Assembly (NCBI GenBank): GCA_963721905.1 | Contig: CAVRMF010000012.1 | Span: 197,492-261,491, forward strand | DNA: 64,000 bases | Origin: Roseiarcus sp963721905 | GTDB lineage: Bacteria; Pseudomonadota; Alphaproteobacteria; Rhizobiales; Beijerinckiaceae | Direction of reading: 5' to 3' | Part shown: one piece after another, positions 61,183 to 64,000 of the stretch | Numbering within the stretch: position 1 is the first letter of the stretch | Layout of the letters: every line of letters begins with the position of its first letter | Program-made: the position numbers and the translations under genes | Notes under the pieces: model-generated | The model's input: only the letters and a program-made list of their open reading frames with translations | The model's database searches: none | Told to the model about the DNA's origin: nothing

Positions 61183-62777
61183 CAGCCTGTCGGACTGGGG
61201 GTTGCGGTTGATCGCCGCGAGTGATTTTGGCGGTTGCGGCGGCGCCGGGCGTTGGGTTGGGTGCAGAAAGTGGTTGAAGGGGCCGGAGATCGCCGTTTTC
61301 TGGGGACCTGTCTGCCGAGCCGGGCGCAACTAAGCCTTGTCAGGCCGGGACGAGGGCGAACATCCGCTTGATGTTCCAGGCCATGGTGACGAGGCTCCAT
61401 TCGCCGCGCGCGCCCGCGAGGCCGCGCAGCAAAAATTGACGGAATCCCAGCGCCGATTTGATGATCCCGAACACTGGCTCCGGCATCTGCTTGCGCAGCG
61501 CGTAAAGCGCCCGGCCTGCCGCCGTCGTCAGCCGATGCGCCATCGCCTCGACCGGCGTTGGATCTTGCGGCGCTTCCGGCGCCGCTTCGAAGCGCTCGGC
61601 CAACGGCGGATGATGCGGCTGACGGCCCATGGCGATCAGCGGTTCGATCCCCGCCTTGTCGCAAGCCGCGACGTTCGCCGCGCTGAAATAGCCCGTATCC
61701 GCCAGCAGGCATTCGGGCTTGCCCAGTTCGTCGGCAAGAGCCTCGATCTTGTCCAGCATCGGTTCGAGTTGCTGCTTGTCGTTGGGCGTCTGGCTCACGG
61801 CGCTCGCCACCACCAGCAGACTTCCCGCCGCCACCGCGGCCTGGGCGTTGTAGCATTGATCGAAGCCGCCGCCGGCCACCGGCATGATGCGCAACTCCTC
61901 GTCGGTCAGGTTGATCTGGTCGTTCGGGCGCGGCCCCTCGACCGGAGGTTCGGGAGGCTTGCCGCGGGGCTTTTTCCCGCTCCTCTCCGCCTTCGCCTGC
62001 CGCGCCGCGAGCTTGGCTTCGTGCTCCGCCTGCTCGCGCGCATGGCGTTCCTTGGCCCGCGCCTCGATCTTCGCCCGAGCCTCGGCCAGCTTGCGCAACC
62101 GCTCCTCGCGCCGCGCCAGTTCGTCCGGTATCGACATGCCGTCGGGAATGTCCGCCGCGTCGGCCGCTTCGGCCTTGGCCATCAGATCGGCGACTTCGGC
62201 TTTCAACTGCGCCTCGATCTTGCCGGCGTGTTCATAAGACAGCGCACTGTGCCGGCTGGCGTTGGCATGAATCTTCGTGCCGTCCAGCGCCACCGTCCCC
62301 ATCTTCAGAACGCCCATCTCCCGCGCCAGCAGCAGCACTTGAGCGAACAGAGCTTCGATCTCCGCGAGAAAGCGGCGTCTGAAGGTCGCGATCGTGTCGT
62401 GGTCGGGATGATCGTTGGCCGCGATGAACCGGAACGCCACCGAGTCATAGGTCGCACGCTCCAACTTGCGGCTCGAAAACACCCCTGTCGCATAGCCGTA
62501 AACCAGAAGGCCCAGCAGCATTCGCGGATGATACGACGCCGACCCGGAACCGCGGTAACTGCCGCTCATCGCCCGAAGATCGAGCCCTTCGACAACCTCC
62601 ACGACAAATCGCGCCAGATGTTTCTCGGGAAGCCATTCGTCGACCGAGGGAGGCAGCAAGAACCCTGTCTCGCGATCGATCGTCCGAAAATTGCTCATCA
62701 AAAACGCCCGCCGCCCTGCCCGAATCAATGCCTGATTCTAGCGTAATCGCAGGCGAGGCGTTAAGTCCGACAGGCTG
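61183..62777 (-). mobile_element. IS1182-family insertion sequence, 1595 bp
   Basis: Left end CAGCCTGTCGGACT (61183-61196) and right end AGTCCGACAGGCTG (62764-62777) are perfect inverted repeats. Flanks are CTAG on both sides (61179-61182, shared with the IS1380 element, and 62778-62781). The transposase is intact. It lies directly against IS1380 with only the shared CTAG between them. Confidence 0.88.
61340..62698 (-). CDS. IS1182-family transposase
   Basis: 452 residues from MSNFRTIDRETGFLLPPSVD. N-terminal domain of the family (WLPEKHLARFVVEVVEGLDL, YHPRMLLGLLVYGYATGVFS), a basic coiled-coil middle rich in KAERSGKKPRG, and the DDE catalytic core: first Asp in GTVALDGTKIHANAS, second in CLLADTGYFSAANVAA, Glu in PVFGIIKSALGFRQF-type region. 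Uninterrupted and likely functional. Confidence 0.92.
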   Translation of the reverse strand: MSNFRTIDRETGFLLPPSVDEWLPEKHLARFVVEVVEGLDLRAMSGSYRGSGSASYHPRMLLGLLVYGYATGVFSSRKLERATYDSVAFRFIAANDHPDHDTIATFRRRFLAEIEALFAQVLLLAREMGVLKMGTVALDGTKIHANASRHSALSYEHAGKIEAQLKAEVADLMAKAEAADAADIPDGMSIPDELARREERLRKLAEARAKIEARAKERHAREQAEHEAKLAARQAKAERSGKKPRGKPPEPPVEGPRPNDQINLTDEELRIMPVAGGGFDQCYNAQAAVAAGSLLVVASAVSQTPNDKQQLEPMLDKIEALADELGKPECLLADTGYFSAANVAACDKAGIEPLIAMGRQPHHPPLAERFEAAPEAPQDPTPVEAMAHRLTTAAGRALYALRKQMPEPVFGIIKSALGFRQFLLRGLAGARGEWSLVTMAWNIKRMFALVPA

Positions 62778-62867
62778 CTAGGATCATAGCTCCTTCATTT
62801 TTGTCTCTAGTCGGCGGCGCGCCAAGCTCGGTGGACTGGCGGCCTTGCGCAAGCAATTCGTTTGCGA

Positions 62868-63191
62868 TCACGCGGCGAGCGCGAACAGGTCCGCTTGCGC
62901 CGGTCGTTGCGGAGCGTGCTTGACGTGGACCGGCCGGAACATATCGTCGACGAAGAACGGAACGCCTTTGAGCGCCGATGCGACCATCTTTTGCCGGAGC
63001 CGATGCGCGAGCAACGAGAGGCAACAATGCGTCGGCTGCGGTCGCGTCCGGCGCCATTCCGAGTCGGCCGGCGCGCAATCGGGCGTCTCGTTCGTGAGCC
63101 ATCCGTCGCGCCGAAGCTCCGCCAGCGCGTCAAGCGTGCGGTCCAGCGAGACGCCAAGCGCATCGGAGAGCGCGTCAAAGTCGAATTGCAT
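62868..63191 (-). CDS. hypothetical protein downstream of an AlpA-type regulator
   Basis: 107 residues, ATG overlapping the stop of the upstream regulator (ATGA). It opens MQFDFDALSDALGVSLDRTL, followed by DALAELRRDGWLTNETPDCA, a winged-helix-like segment, then HRLRQKMVASALKGVPFFVD. No named family. Because the two genes are coupled it probably works with the regulator, perhaps in an integrated element; no integrase is visible within the window. Confidence 0.6.
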   Translation of the reverse strand: MQFDFDALSDALGVSLDRTLDALAELRRDGWLTNETPDCAPADSEWRRTRPQPTHCCLSLLAHRLRQKMVASALKGVPFFVDDMFRPVHVKHAPQRPAQADLFALAA

Positions 63192-63379
63192 CAGGACGCC
63201 TTGCGGGCGCCGGGCGGCGTCGAGAAAAGCGCGTCAATGTCATTCGACCAAAAGCGAACGCGGGTTCCGAACCGGACAGCCGGCAATCGGCCGTCCTGGC
63301 GCATACGGTCGACGTTGCGCTCGGTGGTGCGCAGATAGTCCGCCACTTCCCGGCGGGTCATTAGCCTGGGTTGAGCCAT
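63191..63379 (-). CDS. AlpA/excisionase-type helix-turn-helix protein
   Basis: 62 residues from MAQPRLMTRREVADYLRTTE (GGAGGG upstream). It is a MerR-like winged helix-turn-helix: RLMTRREVADYLRTTERNVD is the recognition helix region, and the wing is DGRLPAVRFGTRVRFWSNDI. Such proteins act as excisionase or as activators (AlpA) of integrase genes in prophages and genomic islands. Their presence next to the IS tract suggests the right end of an accessory island, but the integrase itself is not seen. Confidence 0.8.
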   Translation of the reverse strand: MAQPRLMTRREVADYLRTTERNVDRMRQDGRLPAVRFGTRVRFWSNDIDALFSTPPGARKAS

Positions 63380-64000
63380 GATTTTCGGCCCTCCTTGGGC
63401 CGGACCAGCGCGGAATTTTCCGGCCGGCGATGTAGGCAAATGTTTAACGGAAAGTCACAATTAGTGATCGACGCCGAAGCCGTCTGAAAACGCCGTTTTC
63501 GCGGTAAGCGATTAATCTAAGAGACGAAATGGACTATGTACAAAAGCAGCGGGCGGATTGCTCACCCCGCCGAACGCCGAGACCACTCTGCACCACCTTT
63601 TTGCCCGTCAGGGGTTACGTTTGCCGGCGTCGAGCGGGTTCGGTTGCGGGCCGTGATCGGCGTCATATCCCGCCGAAACCCCTGCAATTCCAGGCCGTTC
63701 CGGGCGACGAGGCAAGAAAAAAGGCCGCCCCCGTGAAGGTCGGCCTCATTGCGGGCGGTGCGCTCCGGGCGCACCTCTCCCATCCAGAAGCACTATGACA
63801 GTTTTTTGCGGCAGGCGCAACAAATATCTTGACACGGATCGTCTTTTGTGGCAGCCGCCCACAGGTTGTTGCATTTCCGCAACGGTTTTCTTCCCGTTTA
63901 CACGACGGCTGTCCGGCCCTGTCTGGACAATCCGAATGCACTCGCGCTTTGGCGGCGGCCGGCGCTGGCCGTTTGCATCTGCGTACCCGTCCTCAAATCT
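63380..64000. other. stretch without a supportable gene at the window end
   Basis: About 620 bp. The 5' leader of the AlpA-type gene occupies the left part. Short plus- and minus-strand frames (63529-63798, 63663-63941) overlap each other and have no ribosome site or family resemblance. A minus-strand terminator-like hairpin is at 63715-63745. Confidence 0.4.
63715..63745 (-). terminator. probable rho-independent terminator, minus strand
   Basis: On the minus strand GGCCG (63745-63741) pairs with CGGCC (63727-63723), with further pairing across one mismatch, and is followed by TTTTTTCTT. It would end a transcript coming from the right, beyond the window. Confidence 0.45.

Noticed and set aside
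63663..63941. 92-codon minus-strand frame at the window end
   Set aside because: Overlaps other equally long frames, contains the terminator-like hairpin and shows no family resemblance.
1..64000. CRISPR arrays, tRNA and rRNA genes
   Set aside because: No regularly spaced direct repeats and no tRNA cloverleaf or rRNA sequence was noticed on reading; a covariance-model scan was not possible.

Overview
The window is GC-rich chromosomal DNA of an alphaproteobacterium, most likely order Hyphomicrobiales (Rhizobiales). This rests on gene content: a fused ispDF gene, a DUF1489 protein, a DnaJ-domain/vWA gene pair, the lipid A/Kdo cluster lpxK-waaA-DUF374-DUF4170-phosphatase, a ClpS paralogue, DUF992 and YqjD-type proteins, and the intergenic palindromes at 16.8 and 18.7 kb. 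I cannot name a genus. I see no rRNA, tRNA or CRISPR array.

Layout. 0-15 kb is mostly metabolic: DnaJ/vWA pair, an LCAT-like lipase behind a perfect CRP-type palindrome, a MetE-C-like protein, a large protein of unknown family (4.6-6.2 kb), a CYP153-type P450, and the two subunits of 3-methylcrotonyl-CoA carboxylase, separated by about 4 kb holding a patatin, small envelope proteins and an Mrr-type restriction enzyme. 15-18.6 kb holds a KirBac channel, a GST, ispDF and a VOC protein. 18.7-27.7 kb is a paralogue array of class III nucleotidyl cyclases with TolB/FlgO-like and TPR regions: two intact copies, one frameshifted copy and a 23-codon stub, with a branched-chain-type binding protein and a GH15 enzyme between copies 1 and 2. 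A 176-bp MITE with perfect terminal repeats and an 8-bp target duplication follows. 28-32.2 kb is the lipid A/Kdo operon. 32.5-48.9 kb is transport and envelope: two related small exported proteins, a membrane phosphoesterase, an AI-2E transporter, two LysE exporters, a sugar kinase, TerC, a cold-shock gene, a PHB-depolymerase-like gene, an HCCA isomerase/SDR/ether-lipid fusion operon, a non-canonical Nramp transporter and a SPFH protein. 49-58 kb holds a PEP-CTERM protein, an aldo/keto reductase, clpS, a Rieske oxygenase gene split by an IS1595 element, rmlD and a SEC-C/TPR/sulfotransferase fusion. 58.5-64 kb is an IS-rich accessory tract: a decayed IS1595 gene, then an IS1380 and an IS1182 element side by side sharing CTAG target duplications, then an AlpA-type regulator pair.

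Working together: several genes converge on lipids (LCAT-like lipase, patatin, P450, LPS assembly, the fused desaturase/lysoplasmalogenase). The cyclases and the CRP-type site would fit cAMP control of some of them, but that link is inference.

Caution: about ten genes carry a single-base frameshift, including lpxK, which is normally essential. Several of these are probably sequencing or assembly errors and not real pseudogenes. Where I mark a gene as frameshifted, both halves together give a normal family member.
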